Assembly (NCBI RefSeq): GCF_900168685.1
Contig: NZ_FVZN01000014.1
Span: forward strand, 1,302,001 to 1,366,000
DNA length: 64,000 nucleotides
Direction: 5' to 3'
Source: Solibacillus isronensis
Lineage (GTDB): Bacteria; Bacillota; Bacilli; Bacillales_A; Planococcaceae
Of this stretch, positions 42,656 to 50,708 are shown in pieces. Position 1 is the first letter of the stretch. Each line of letters opens with the position of its first letter. Under the pieces are notes generated by a model, which was not told the origin of the DNA, searched no databases, and saw nothing but the letters and a program-made list of their open reading frames with translations. The position numbers were made by a program, and so were the translations under genes.

Positions 42656-43724
42656 AAAAGTGGATGTTTGCATTGTTGGCGGTGGTCCGGGCGGTGCATT
42701 GCTTGCCAATATATTGGCGAAAAATAATGTGTCGGTTCTTTTAATAGAGCGGACTAATGACTTTGCGAAGGCATTCCGCGGGGAACATTTAAATGAGGAA
42801 GGCGAGCGGATTCTAAAACAGTACGAGCTTTTCGAACGAATTGAACAGCTCGGTTTGCTGCGTATGGAAACTTTGGAATATTGGATGAGTGGTGAAAAGT
42901 TTAAAACAATTGAACCGGATCCGGCTGTAGGCCATTTAGGCATCCATGTTCCGCAGGCTCATTTGCTTCATGCAATTATCGAGCAGGCAAAAGGCTATCC
43001 AACGTTTAGCTATTTATTGAATACGACGGTTAAAGAGCTTATTCAAAACGAGCATGGACAATATACAGCTGTTCGCGCTAAACAAGGTGATGCGGATATT
43101 ACGATTGAAGCACAGCTGATCATCGGTGCGGATGGGCGCTATTCAACAGTTAGAAAATTGGCGGATTTGGATGTAACGATCCGTGATCATGGCTATGACT
43201 TGCTTTGGGCGAGAATACCGGCACCTGAAAATTGGACTCCTTCGATTAAAATGGCGTTAGTTGACGGCATGCAAATTTCTTTGTTTACGCAGGCAAAAGG
43301 ATTTGTTCAAATCGGCTGGAATATCGAAAAGGGAAGCTATCCGGAATTACGCAAACAGCCGTTTATACTGTTTATAGAAAAACTCGTAAAAGCATTTCCT
43401 CAATTGGCACCCGTCGTACAGGAGCATATCCAGTCATGGAAAGACTTTGTGCTGCTTGATGTATTCAGCAGTACGACCGAACAATGGGGAAAAGAAGGTG
43501 TCGCATTAATTGGGGATGCTGTTCATACGATGACCCCGACTGGCGCTTACGGATTAAATAGTTCGTTAATGGATGCCCATGTGCTTGCACAAATGCTGCT
43601 GGAAAATGAGGAATTTGATTTTGTCAGCTGCGCAACGGCACGAAAAAAACAAATCGAAAAAATTCAGGCTATACAAATAGAAAAAGAGCAAAAGTTCCAT
43701 GAAGCTTTTCTCGTATTAAGTTAG
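42648..43724 (+). CDS. FAD-dependent monooxygenase (PHBH/UbiH type)
   Basis: A 358-residue flavoprotein with the N-terminal dinucleotide-binding motif CIVGGGPGGALLA (8-20) and the FAD/NADPH DG motif ADGRYSTVR. A second FAD motif, ALIGDAVHTMTPTGAYGLN, lies near 285-302. Enzymes of this group hydroxylate aromatic or heterocyclic rings; the substrate is not known. Overlap with ribD by 8 bases and lack of its own strong ribosome site point to coupled translation. This makes an aromatic pyrimidine or pteridine product a reasonable guess, but it is inference. Confidence 0.85.
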   Translation: MNRKVDVCIVGGGPGGALLANILAKNNVSVLLIERTNDFAKAFRGEHLNEEGERILKQYELFERIEQLGLLRMETLEYWMSGEKFKTIEPDPAVGHLGIHVPQAHLLHAIIEQAKGYPTFSYLLNTTVKELIQNEHGQYTAVRAKQGDADITIEAQLIIGADGRYSTVRKLADLDVTIRDHGYDLLWARIPAPENWTPSIKMALVDGMQISLFTQAKGFVQIGWNIEKGSYPELRKQPFILFIEKLVKAFPQLAPVVQEHIQSWKDFVLLDVFSSTTEQWGKEGVALIGDAVHTMTPTGAYGLNSSLMDAHVLAQMLLENEEFDFVSCATARKKQIEKIQAIQIEKEQKFHEAFLVLS

Positions 43725-43733
43725 GTGAGATAA

Positions 43734-44306
43734 ATGAAATTTGGTTTTGATATTGATGATACGTTAATCGATTTACGTCGACATGCATTTCATTTATATA
43801 ATAAGAAATTGAACAAGACGATTGGCGAAGATATTTTCGATACAATCCCGACTGTTGAAATTCACGCACCATTTGGATTAACAAACGAAGAAGGCAGCCA
43901 GATGTGGAAAGATACGATGGAAGAAATCTATTTCACGGACTGTCCAAGCTTTGAAGGGGCTAAGGAAGTTTTAAATGCTTTGGCAGATGAAGGACATGAA
44001 ATTTATTATATAACGTCTCGTCCGAAAGGGTATTGTGAACAGACCCGTGCATGGGTAAAAGCACAAGGATTCCCGGTGGTTGAGGAGCGTTTTTACTGCG
44101 GGATGGCAGACCATGAGAAAATCGATATCATTAAAAGTCTGGAACTAGACGTTTATGTAGATGATAAGCCGGCTGTTTTAAATACATTGGCGGGAAGTAC
44201 AACAAAAGTTATTGTAAAAAATCAGTCGTACAATCAGGCGGTAGATTATACTCGTCTGACAAGTTGGAATGAATTTAATAAACTGATCGGTTATGCCTTG
44301 GTGTAA
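43734..44306 (+). CDS. HAD family nucleotidase-like phosphatase
   Basis: A 190-residue haloacid-dehalogenase fold phosphatase. Motif I D6-I-D8-D-T, motif II Thr/Ser in YYITSRP (about 85), and motif IV DVYVDDKP (about 140-147) are visible. It resembles the 5'(3')-nucleotidase C-like HAD branch. GGTGAG before the ATG, 9 bases after the monooxygenase. Riboflavin pathways need an HAD phosphatase to remove the ribityl phosphate; placement in a ribA-ribD cluster suggests this as a role, without proof. Confidence 0.8.
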   Translation: MKFGFDIDDTLIDLRRHAFHLYNKKLNKTIGEDIFDTIPTVEIHAPFGLTNEEGSQMWKDTMEEIYFTDCPSFEGAKEVLNALADEGHEIYYITSRPKGYCEQTRAWVKAQGFPVVEERFYCGMADHEKIDIIKSLELDVYVDDKPAVLNTLAGSTTKVIVKNQSYNQAVDYTRLTSWNEFNKLIGYALV

Positions 44307-44320
44307 TCGATAGAGGAAAT

Positions 44321-44347
44321 TCCCGGAGCTTTTCCGGGAGTTTTTTT
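44321..44347 (+). terminator. Terminator of the ribA cluster
   Basis: TCCCGGA pairs with TCCGGGA across a short loop, followed by a T-run. Confidence 0.8.
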
Positions 44348-44445
44348 ATATAAAAAGTGAAAATAGTTTGAATTTTTTCCTTTCAAGGGAATGAATATGT
44401 GGTATTGTTAACAGTGTATAGACATACCGGTTGGAGGATTTTACT

Positions 44446-45039
44446 ATGATAACACAACAACATTACGAAGCAAGCGTTCATTACAATGGGATTATATTAC
44501 TGTCGGCTTACTTACAACGCCAGTATGTATATCGTACAATTCAAGTTCGTCTAAACGGAGCTAGTGAAGAACCGTTAAATAAAGTGAAAAATATGCTTGA
44601 ACATACAGAGCTGATGATTAATATTTTTGAGGAATCAAAAGATCTGATGGATGGCCAGCGCAACAAACTTAAATCATTTGCTGATGAGGTAGCCCTTTTG
44701 ATGCAAAATTATATTAAAGAAGATCCGGATTTTAAAGAGCGTCTAGCAGTTGTCGGCTCAACACTTTACTCGGAGCAGCTGATGAATAACGGAATTATTA
44801 AACTCGGCTATATTTTCAAGCAAAACATCGGCAAAGATTTTCCGGCGCGCGTCAAGTTTTATGAAGAACGTACAAAAGTTATCGACGTGATGGTACAGCT
44901 CGTATCGGAAGGAAAAGAAATCGAAAAGGGCATGCAGGACATTTTAAATAAATGGTATGACGGTATTGCCAACCAGAAAAAAGGCATTATGGAAGATTTA
45001 TCGAAAATCAACGAAATGCTTGATTTTAAAGCAGAGTAA
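44446..45039 (+). CDS. Hypothetical helical protein
   Basis: About 197 residues, fully helical and charged, with no membrane segment or signal peptide. The ATG at 44446 has GGAGG 8 bases upstream; the TTG at 44431 lies before that site. No motif is recognised. It stands alone between two terminators, so it is a monocistronic gene. It might be a helical bundle binding a partner, but nothing in the sequence states which. Confidence 0.6.
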   Translation: MITQQHYEASVHYNGIILLSAYLQRQYVYRTIQVRLNGASEEPLNKVKNMLEHTELMINIFEESKDLMDGQRNKLKSFADEVALLMQNYIKEDPDFKERLAVVGSTLYSEQLMNNGIIKLGYIFKQNIGKDFPARVKFYEERTKVIDVMVQLVSEGKEIEKGMQDILNKWYDGIANQKKGIMEDLSKINEMLDFKAE

Positions 45040-45045
45040 TAAAAA

Positions 45046-45075
45046 GAACACCTTGCCGGTATAGGCAAGGTGTTC
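45046..45075. terminator. Bidirectional terminator
   Basis: GAACACCTTGCC pairs perfectly with GGCAAGGTGTTC across a 6-base loop; serves the helical protein gene and the YurQ-like gene. Confidence 0.85.
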
Positions 45076-45081
45076 ATCTGT

Positions 45082-45471
45082 TTATGCGCGTTCGAAAAAT
45101 ACTTTATCGATATTGTATTTTGACTGGAATTGATTGATCGCATATGTTTCGTAAATTTCACGTTCCATTGGATCTTCAATTTCATATACTTCAATTTTGT
45201 GGATTTCAGCACGGTGGTTTTTCATTGGAGATACATTGTCTTCAAAGTGCTTTTTAATACGCTGACGGATTTTACGTGCTTTCCCTACGAATAAAAGCTC
45301 GTTCTTTTCATTGTAGAAGAAGAAGATTCCGCCTTTATCACGCGTAATTTTATGGAAATCAATAAATCCGAAGTATGGAGTAATTTCCACATCACCTGGT
45401 TTTAACACTTGTTCGCGTTGACGAATTACTAAATCTGGTTTTGGCATTTCAATTTTAATCAAACTGTTCAC
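45082..45471 (-). CDS. yurQ: GIY-YIG nuclease family protein, YurQ-like
   Basis: A 129-residue protein resembling Bacillus YurQ, a stand-alone relative of the UvrC GIY-YIG domain. The GIY strand reads GGIFFFYN and the second motif FVGKARKIRQRIKKHF, with the basic helix following; a late Glu region (PMEREIYETYAINQ) also fits. Nuclease activity is unproven, since the first Tyr of the GIY motif is replaced. Start GTG at 45471 is tentative; a TTG three codons later has better spacing to AGGGA. Confidence 0.8.
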   Translation of the reverse strand: MNSLIKIEMPKPDLVIRQREQVLKPGDVEITPYFGFIDFHKITRDKGGIFFFYNEKNELLFVGKARKIRQRIKKHFEDNVSPMKNHRAEIHKIEVYEIEDPMEREIYETYAINQFQSKYNIDKVFFERA

Positions 45472-45894
45472 GTCCCTAAATTATTCTAAAAGTTTATTTT
45501 ACACGATATTACGGCAAATTGCTATTGATATAGTAGTCCAAGCATTGGAGAATAAAAAAATAAGCGGGAATTTTACTATTATTTTCAAAATCAAAGGCAA
45601 TACTCACTACACAAGAATTCATATTATCCGACACTATATAATTTTTTTATTTATCACCTCTCCGAACAAAAGTAACATTAAACTAAAATTTAACTACCCT
45701 TAAGCTAATAAAAAACCATTTTTAACAATCCTAGGTCAAGCAAAAAATTCTAACTTATTTGATCGTTTGGATAGATTTTGAATTTTCGCTTTCTTTTTCA
45801 TGGAAGATTGCTTATGGTAATAATAGTTTGTTCATCAATAAACAATTATACATATTAATTTTAAACAGAAGTTTCGAAAGAGAGAAGGAATCGT
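45472..45894. other. Intergenic region between yurQ and the EamA gene
   Basis: A 423-base AT-rich stretch. I see no gene, strong hairpin or repeat. It must carry the promoters for the divergent genes. Confidence 0.3.
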
Positions 45895-46767
45895 ATGCAA
45901 AAATTTAAAGGTGAGCTGCTCATGCTCATCACCGCTGTTATGTGGGGAAGCGGTTTTGTAGGAATGGCAAAAGGGCTTGAACATTGGACTGTATTTCAAT
46001 TGATGGCCGGAAGATTTTTATTGGCTTCTATTATTTTAAGTTTCATTTTCTATAAAAAATTAAAACTTATTTCAAAGTCAGTAGTATGGAAAGGTGCAGT
46101 TCTTGGTGCAATCTTATTTATCGCGTTTGCCTTACAGACAATGGGTTTGGAATATACAACTGCTTCTAAAAATGCATTCCTGACAGCGATTAATGTCATT
46201 ATTGTTCCAATTATCGCTTATGTCATCTATAAAAGAAGAATTGACCGGTTCGAGTTTATCGCAGCTGGTGTGGCCGTTGTCGGAATCGGCTTTTTATCAT
46301 TACAGGATTCGTTGACGATCAATATCGGCGACTTCTTATCGATTCTTTGTGCAGTCGGATTCGCTTTCGATATTTTTTACACTAATGTTTTTGTAAAAAC
46401 GGAAGATGCTTTAGCGCTGACGATTGTTCAGTTTTATACAGCAACTGTCCTAAGTGTAGTAAGTGTCATCATACTCGGGGAAGTACCGACGACGTATACT
46501 TCAGAAGGTTTGGGAATCATCGTTTACTTGGCGATATTTTGTACTGCTGTTGCGTATGTATGCCAAAATATCGGAATGCAATATGCAAACCCGACGAAAT
46601 CTGCCATTATATTATCGACCGAATCATTGTTCGGTACGATGTTCTCTGTGCTGATTTTAAACGAACTTCTGACAGGGCGAATGCTTGTTGGATGTGTCCT
46701 TATCTTCTTTGCGATATTGTTTGCAGAAGTCAAACCGACCTTTAGACGAAAGAAATCCTATGTTTAA
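45895..46767 (+). CDS. EamA family (DMT) transporter
   Basis: A 290-residue membrane protein with ten hydrophobic helices arranged as two EamA repeats of about 140 residues. The first contains MWGSGFVGMAKGLEHW and ASKNAFLTAINVIIVPI, the second AYVCQNIGMQYANPTKSAIIL, STESLFGTMFSVLILNELL and a basic end. DMT/EamA exporters move amino acids or metabolites; substrate unknown. GAGAGAAGG precedes the ATG. Monocistronic with a terminator after it. Confidence 0.9.
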   Translation: MQKFKGELLMLITAVMWGSGFVGMAKGLEHWTVFQLMAGRFLLASIILSFIFYKKLKLISKSVVWKGAVLGAILFIAFALQTMGLEYTTASKNAFLTAINVIIVPIIAYVIYKRRIDRFEFIAAGVAVVGIGFLSLQDSLTINIGDFLSILCAVGFAFDIFYTNVFVKTEDALALTIVQFYTATVLSVVSVIILGEVPTTYTSEGLGIIVYLAIFCTAVAYVCQNIGMQYANPTKSAIILSTESLFGTMFSVLILNELLTGRMLVGCVLIFFAILFAEVKPTFRRKKSYV

Positions 46768-46884
46768 CAAACAGCCATTTTAAGCTAACACTAATATAGT
46801 GTGAATAGTATACTAAAACAAACTAGACCTTATGTTTAGAAAATTTAAGTTTGATAATATAATCAAACTTTTATCTGTATATAA

Positions 46885-46930
46885 AAATACATCCATTAAA
46901 TCTTTATTGAGATAATGGATGTATTTTTTA
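46885..46930 (+). terminator. Terminator of the EamA gene
   Basis: AAATACATCCATT pairs perfectly with AATGGATGTATTT across a longer loop, followed by TTT. Confidence 0.75.
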
Positions 46931-47091
46931 ACAATTTGGCGCGATTTTTAAATAAGAAGATTGCGTTTTTCCTTATAAGGCCATTTAATGGAATAAATCT
47001 TTAAATAAAATTGGATATTTATGTTAATGTTAAGGTGAGATTTTTTTTATAAATGTACTTTTACTAACGGCTCTTTTTCCGAGTAATAAGA

Positions 47092-47225
47092 ATGCTAGGT
47101 CGCAATTATACACAGTGGCTGCCGAATTCTGAATATGAACTAGCTAAAGTATCTTGTATCGAGTGTTATTATCACCAATGCACAAACCTAGAAATGATCT
47201 TTGGGTGCCTGTAGTTCCTAAATAA
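47092..47225 (+). pseudogene. Remnant of a GyrI-like effector-binding domain gene
   Basis: A short open stretch from ATG 47092 reads MLGRNYTQWLPNSEYELA and matches the W-x-P-x-S/N-x-Y-E-L region near the end of GyrI-like or AraC effector-binding domains. A second frame ending at TAA 47223-47225 encodes NDLWVPVVPK, the typical terminal strand of the same domain. The frames need a shift near 47175-47180, and no N-terminal part is found. This looks like a decayed gene fragment. Confidence 0.5.
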
Positions 47226-47333
47226 ATATTTATTAATATGGAGGATAAAAAAGCGACATCTCCTATAGGAGTTCGCGGAAAGTGTTTGTCGGTTTAGAGA
47301 TACGAGAATATTTCTAAACCGTATTTGTAGTAA

Positions 47334-48524
47334 CTACTCAAAATCTTGATAAGTATACCCAGGGAATTTCACAACAGCCCATTTCTCTTTACGTAACGAG
47401 TCCATTAATTCAGGTCCTACATTTAAATTGCTACTAACGATTTGTTTAGGAACTAGCGCCATCCATTGTGTTAATGAAATATCCGCATAGTTAGGACTTT
47501 TAAATACTTCTATATACCAAAGGGTTTCATTGCCTGTGTTTTGAATATAATGTCCATAGCAAAAAGGGATATAGCCTACATCTCCTGACCTCACATCGAA
47601 AGTTCGTGCAACCCCGTTAGCAGCGTATGCTGTCATACGACCTTGACCAGATAAGAAATATTGAAATTCATCATTATTTGGATGCCAGTGTAATTCCCTC
47701 ATTGCCCCTGGAAGAATTTCAACGAGCGCTACTGAAATTTCCTGTGCCACTGGGAAATTTGTTGAATCTGCAATACGCACTGATCCTCCTGGTGAAAGAA
47801 TGGGCTCCTGACCAAGTAAACTATGTGTAAAATTTCTTGTACCGAATGGATCTGGAATTGCCACTTCCTCAATAGGACCTGGAACCTCTCCTTGATAAAT
47901 GTATTTTTCCTGCTTAGGAATGTTTCGAAAAGCGCTTTCTGGTACACCAAAATTAGATGATAGTACATCTTTAGGAGTATGTGCAAACCAGTCGGAAATT
48001 GTGAACGTGTCTAAATCTGAAAACATACCATTATCAAACATTAATAAAAATTCACAGCCCTCTTCAAGTCCTTGAATGGAATGAGGAATACCAGGAGGGA
48101 AGTACCATAAATCACCAACTCCTACATCGGCAATAAAGTTTTTTCCGTTTTGATCGACCGCTGTAATTCTTGCACTACCAACAGTCATAAAACAAAATTC
48201 TATTTCCTTATGCCAATGTAGCTCTCTTACGCCGCCGGGAGTTAAACGCATATTAACGCCAGCAATCGTCGTAGCAACAGGAAGTTCACGCATTGATATT
48301 TGTCTCGACCAGCCACCGTATTTTAAGGTCATATGTGTATCGGAAAAAGAAAAGCGTAGATTTGGGACTGTTCCCGCATCCGTTTCCGGCGGTACAAGCA
48401 TATTTGGGTTTTCTAATGCGCGTAAAATATCACGTGGCCCAGGATCAGTAGCACCTTCTCCGTCTTCACGAATCGGTTGTGGAATTTTGTCTGCAGATAC
48501 CTTGAATTCAAATGGTTCAGACAA
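47334..48524 (-). CDS. Bicupin of the oxalate decarboxylase (OxdC/OxdD) family
   Basis: A 396-residue double cupin. The first Mn site is H103, H105, E109, H148 ([17 protein letters not shown]); the second lies in [15 protein letters not shown] and FCYGHYIQN. Oxalate decarboxylase splits oxalate to formate and CO2. The active-site lid, SENS in B. subtilis OxdC with catalytic Glu162, is SDLD here (169-172). So the reaction may be slow decarboxylation, oxidation or something else. TTG at 48524 with AGGAGGT 6 bases upstream. In B. subtilis OxdD is a spore coat protein. Monocistronic. Confidence 0.85.
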   Translation of the reverse strand: MSEPFEFKVSADKIPQPIREDGEGATDPGPRDILRALENPNMLVPPETDAGTVPNLRFSFSDTHMTLKYGGWSRQISMRELPVATTIAGVNMRLTPGGVRELHWHKEIEFCFMTVGSARITAVDQNGKNFIADVGVGDLWYFPPGIPHSIQGLEEGCEFLLMFDNGMFSDLDTFTISDWFAHTPKDVLSSNFGVPESAFRNIPKQEKYIYQGEVPGPIEEVAIPDPFGTRNFTHSLLGQEPILSPGGSVRIADSTNFPVAQEISVALVEILPGAMRELHWHPNNDEFQYFLSGQGRMTAYAANGVARTFDVRSGDVGYIPFCYGHYIQNTGNETLWYIEVFKSPNYADISLTQWMALVPKQIVSSNLNVGPELMDSLRKEKWAVVKFPGYTYQDFE

Positions 48525-49015
48525 ATGTTTACCTCCTATAAAAGAATATGCATCATGGAAATTGTACGATGAAATAAAAGGAAATAGAACAGTATCCTGT
48601 TAATGAATTATTTCATTTTAGTTATGGTTGTGAAAGAGTTAGATAGTTATTGCAGGCAACTAGGTATTTTTGATTTTCTGAACAAATAGAATAGCGGTTC
48701 CGCCGCCTCCTAGCCTAAGTCCCGCAAACACAGGATGGCAAAAGGGAAAGATGGAAGGCGTTAAAGCGACTCTTATCAATCATTTCGTTTATATGTACAA
48801 CCTGCATTGATGGACACTCTTTATTTTACGAATTACTTTAGCGAACAAACGCTTCAACGCGTTTATGTACTAAAGTATGGAGGGCAAAAAATTTTAGTTG
48901 ATTTCAAAATCAACAATAATCGTATCTTCTACGCCAACCTCAAATGGCTGTTTTTGTTTATTATTAAAGAAATACGGAAAAGGATAAGAGATGAAACAAG
49001 GGGAGGACTGATTAG
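48525..49015. other. Divergent region of oxdD-like and hydrolase genes
   Basis: A 491-base stretch with no convincing gene. It holds a GC-rich, structured-looking segment (about 48692-48780) unlike its surroundings, and a palindrome GTTGATTT-CA-AAATCAAC at 48897-48914. A 71-codon frame (48807-49022) has no ribosome site. Confidence 0.4.
48897..48914. promoter_or_regulatory. Operator-like palindrome
   Basis: Perfect 8-bp arms GTTGATTT and AAATCAAC separated by CA, about 100 bases before the hydrolase start. No adjacent regulator gene. Confidence 0.4.
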
Positions 49016-49756
49016 ATGTTAAATTATACTCGAAATGGTTCAGGAGAAGTTGTCGTATTAGTACATGGATTTTTAGGGAGTACAGCAATATTTGAAAAAA
49101 TTATGGAACCATTAACAAAACAATTCGACGTAATCGCAATCGATTTGCCAGGGCACGGTAAAAGTGAAATGCCTGAAGGGGAATATACAGTTTATCGCTA
49201 TGCCGAGGATATTATCGATGTATTAGTAGCTGAAAAAGTTGAAAAGGCCTATTGGATCGGGCATTCGATGGGTGGCTATATTACATTAGCTGCAATCGAG
49301 AAACAATATTCTAAAATCGAAAAGGCTGTCTTGCTGTATTCATCCGACTCATCGGACACACCGGAAGCAATCGATAAGAGGACGAAGCAACAAGAAGAGA
49401 TTCAGGAACATGGAACTGGATCGTTCGTCGACGGAATTATTCATAATTTCCTTGCGCCTGATGCAAAAACGGAAGATGTCCTGTTTGCAAAAGAAGTTGC
49501 CTATGAAGCAAAGGAAGAAGGGCTCGTTGCGGCACTTGGTGCAATGAAGTCACGTCCAAACCAACGTGATCTTGTCGATACGTTACCAATCCCAATTCTT
49601 GTAATTGAAGGAGAACAGGACAAAGCGGTTACACCGATTACGACATCGAACCCGAATGTGGAAAAAGTAAAAACAAATACAGGGCATCTCGGTATGGTGG
49701 AAGATGCTCAAACAGTAGCAAGAGAAATCATCCGATTCTTAAACAGCGAAAACTAA
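49016..49756 (+). CDS. Alpha/beta hydrolase, MenH-like
   Basis: A 246-residue alpha/beta hydrolase. Oxyanion loop HGFLGSTAIF (about 17-26), nucleophile Ser in GHSMGGY (about 83), acid Asp in EGEQDKAV (about 199-206) and His in NTGHLGM (about 222). The LPGHGKSEMP loop is like MenH, the menaquinone enzyme, but a general esterase is possible. Start ATG with GGGGAGG upstream. Convergent with yerO-like tetR through a shared terminator. Cytosolic. Confidence 0.85.
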   Translation: MLNYTRNGSGEVVVLVHGFLGSTAIFEKIMEPLTKQFDVIAIDLPGHGKSEMPEGEYTVYRYAEDIIDVLVAEKVEKAYWIGHSMGGYITLAAIEKQYSKIEKAVLLYSSDSSDTPEAIDKRTKQQEEIQEHGTGSFVDGIIHNFLAPDAKTEDVLFAKEVAYEAKEEGLVAALGAMKSRPNQRDLVDTLPIPILVIEGEQDKAVTPITTSNPNVEKVKTNTGHLGMVEDAQTVAREIIRFLNSEN

Positions 49757-49797
49757 AACGAGAGGGATCCATATTTATTGGGTCCCTCTCGTTTTAA
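49754..49797. terminator. Bidirectional terminator
   Basis: AAAACGAGAGGGA pairs with TCCCTCTCGTTTT across a loop containing the inner GATCC/GGGTC; it ends both the hydrolase and the TetR gene, whose stop lies within it. Confidence 0.8.
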
Positions 49798-50615
49798 CTG
49801 TACTGCTTTTTCAAATATAATGTAATCCAATTAAAGCATTCGTTTTTCTCTAAATTGGCGACAAGTCCAATAATGATCGCATTTCTTGGATTTTCACTTT
49901 TCAGTTCTTCTATTAATAACTGTATGGAATCGAGTTCTAAATTGTTCGTTGTCTGTTGTTGAAGTGACAACAGATCTTCCATTAAATGTTCACTCGAATA
50001 ATTTTCGATCCGTTTGTAAAACTGCGAAGGGTGTTGCAGCAGAGCGATTTTGCTTTTCGTTGCTAATAAAGTCGTCTTTTCAACGAGTGAATCCGCAAAT
50101 TCCCCCGAATCGAATGGCTGGCATGAATCGAAAAGATACTGCATATACGATTGAACCATCCCGTTTATAATAACGACTAAATCATATTGTCTTCCTTCGA
50201 TTTGGTCGCCAAATACTTCGAATAACAGCTTCTCCAAATTTTTATTGGAAAGCTCTACATAATAATGAATTCGTTCAATTAATGCTTTATTGATGGCAGA
50301 AACATTTTCCTTCATCAAAATATCCGCAAACCCCGCATATTGTGATAACACTTTCATTGTCTGAACAAAGTAGATATGGAGCTTTTCTGAAGGGGTTTGT
50401 CCTTCACTGACTGCTTGGTCAACTTCCCGTATTATATTGTTCATAAAATGTTCAATTATAGAAAAAACGAGCTCATCTTTCGATTTGAAGGATAAATAAA
50501 ATGCACCTTTGGAAATGCCGCAATGGTCGGTAATTTGCTGTACTGACGTAGCTTCGATCCCTTTTTCAGCAAATAAATGAAGTGCAGAATCAATGATCAA
50601 TTGTTTTCTTGTCAT
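49794..50615 (-). CDS. TetR family regulator, YerO-like
   Basis: A 273-residue TetR regulator, longer than usual, with helix-turn-helix at about 5-50 (QQITDHCGISKGAFYLSFKSKDEL). The extra C-terminal part (about 190-273) resembles the long YerO protein that neighbours swrC in Bacillus. ATG at 50615 with GAAAGGAG upstream. Divergent from the RND gene across a 93-base region with an operator-like dyad in the promoter spacer. It likely represses the efflux pump. Confidence 0.88.
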   Translation of the reverse strand: MTRKQLIIDSALHLFAEKGIEATSVQQITDHCGISKGAFYLSFKSKDELVFSIIEHFMNNIIREVDQAVSEGQTPSEKLHIYFVQTMKVLSQYAGFADILMKENVSAINKALIERIHYYVELSNKNLEKLLFEVFGDQIEGRQYDLVVIINGMVQSYMQYLFDSCQPFDSGEFADSLVEKTTLLATKSKIALLQHPSQFYKRIENYSSEHLMEDLLSLQQQTTNNLELDSIQLLIEELKSENPRNAIIIGLVANLEKNECFNWITLYLKKQYS

Positions 50616-50637
50616 AATAATTTAAAGCTCCTTTCAA

Positions 50638-50666
50638 TTGACACGTGACCGACTAGTCATTATTAT
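50638..50666 (+). promoter_or_regulatory. Promoter and TetR operator of the RND gene
   Basis: TTGACA (50638-50643), a 17-base spacer and TATTAT (50661-50666). The spacer contains the dyad GACTAGTC, within CCGACTAGTCAT, so a bound TetR dimer would block RNA polymerase. Confidence 0.65.
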
Positions 50667-50708
50667 AGAATGGTGGTTACATATAGTCAAGAAAGGTAAG
50701 GTGGAACC

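Larger units (their letters stand above)
46768..47333. other. Region with a terminator and a gene remnant
   Basis: 566 bases with no intact gene. It contains the EamA-gene terminator, a GyrI-like remnant (47092-47225) and an inverted repeat GGTTTAGA/TCTAAACC (47293-47322) just behind the oxdD-like gene. Confidence 0.5.

Noticed and set aside
48807-49022. 71-codon frame before the hydrolase
   Set aside because: It has no ribosome site, runs across the palindrome and overlaps the real gene start.
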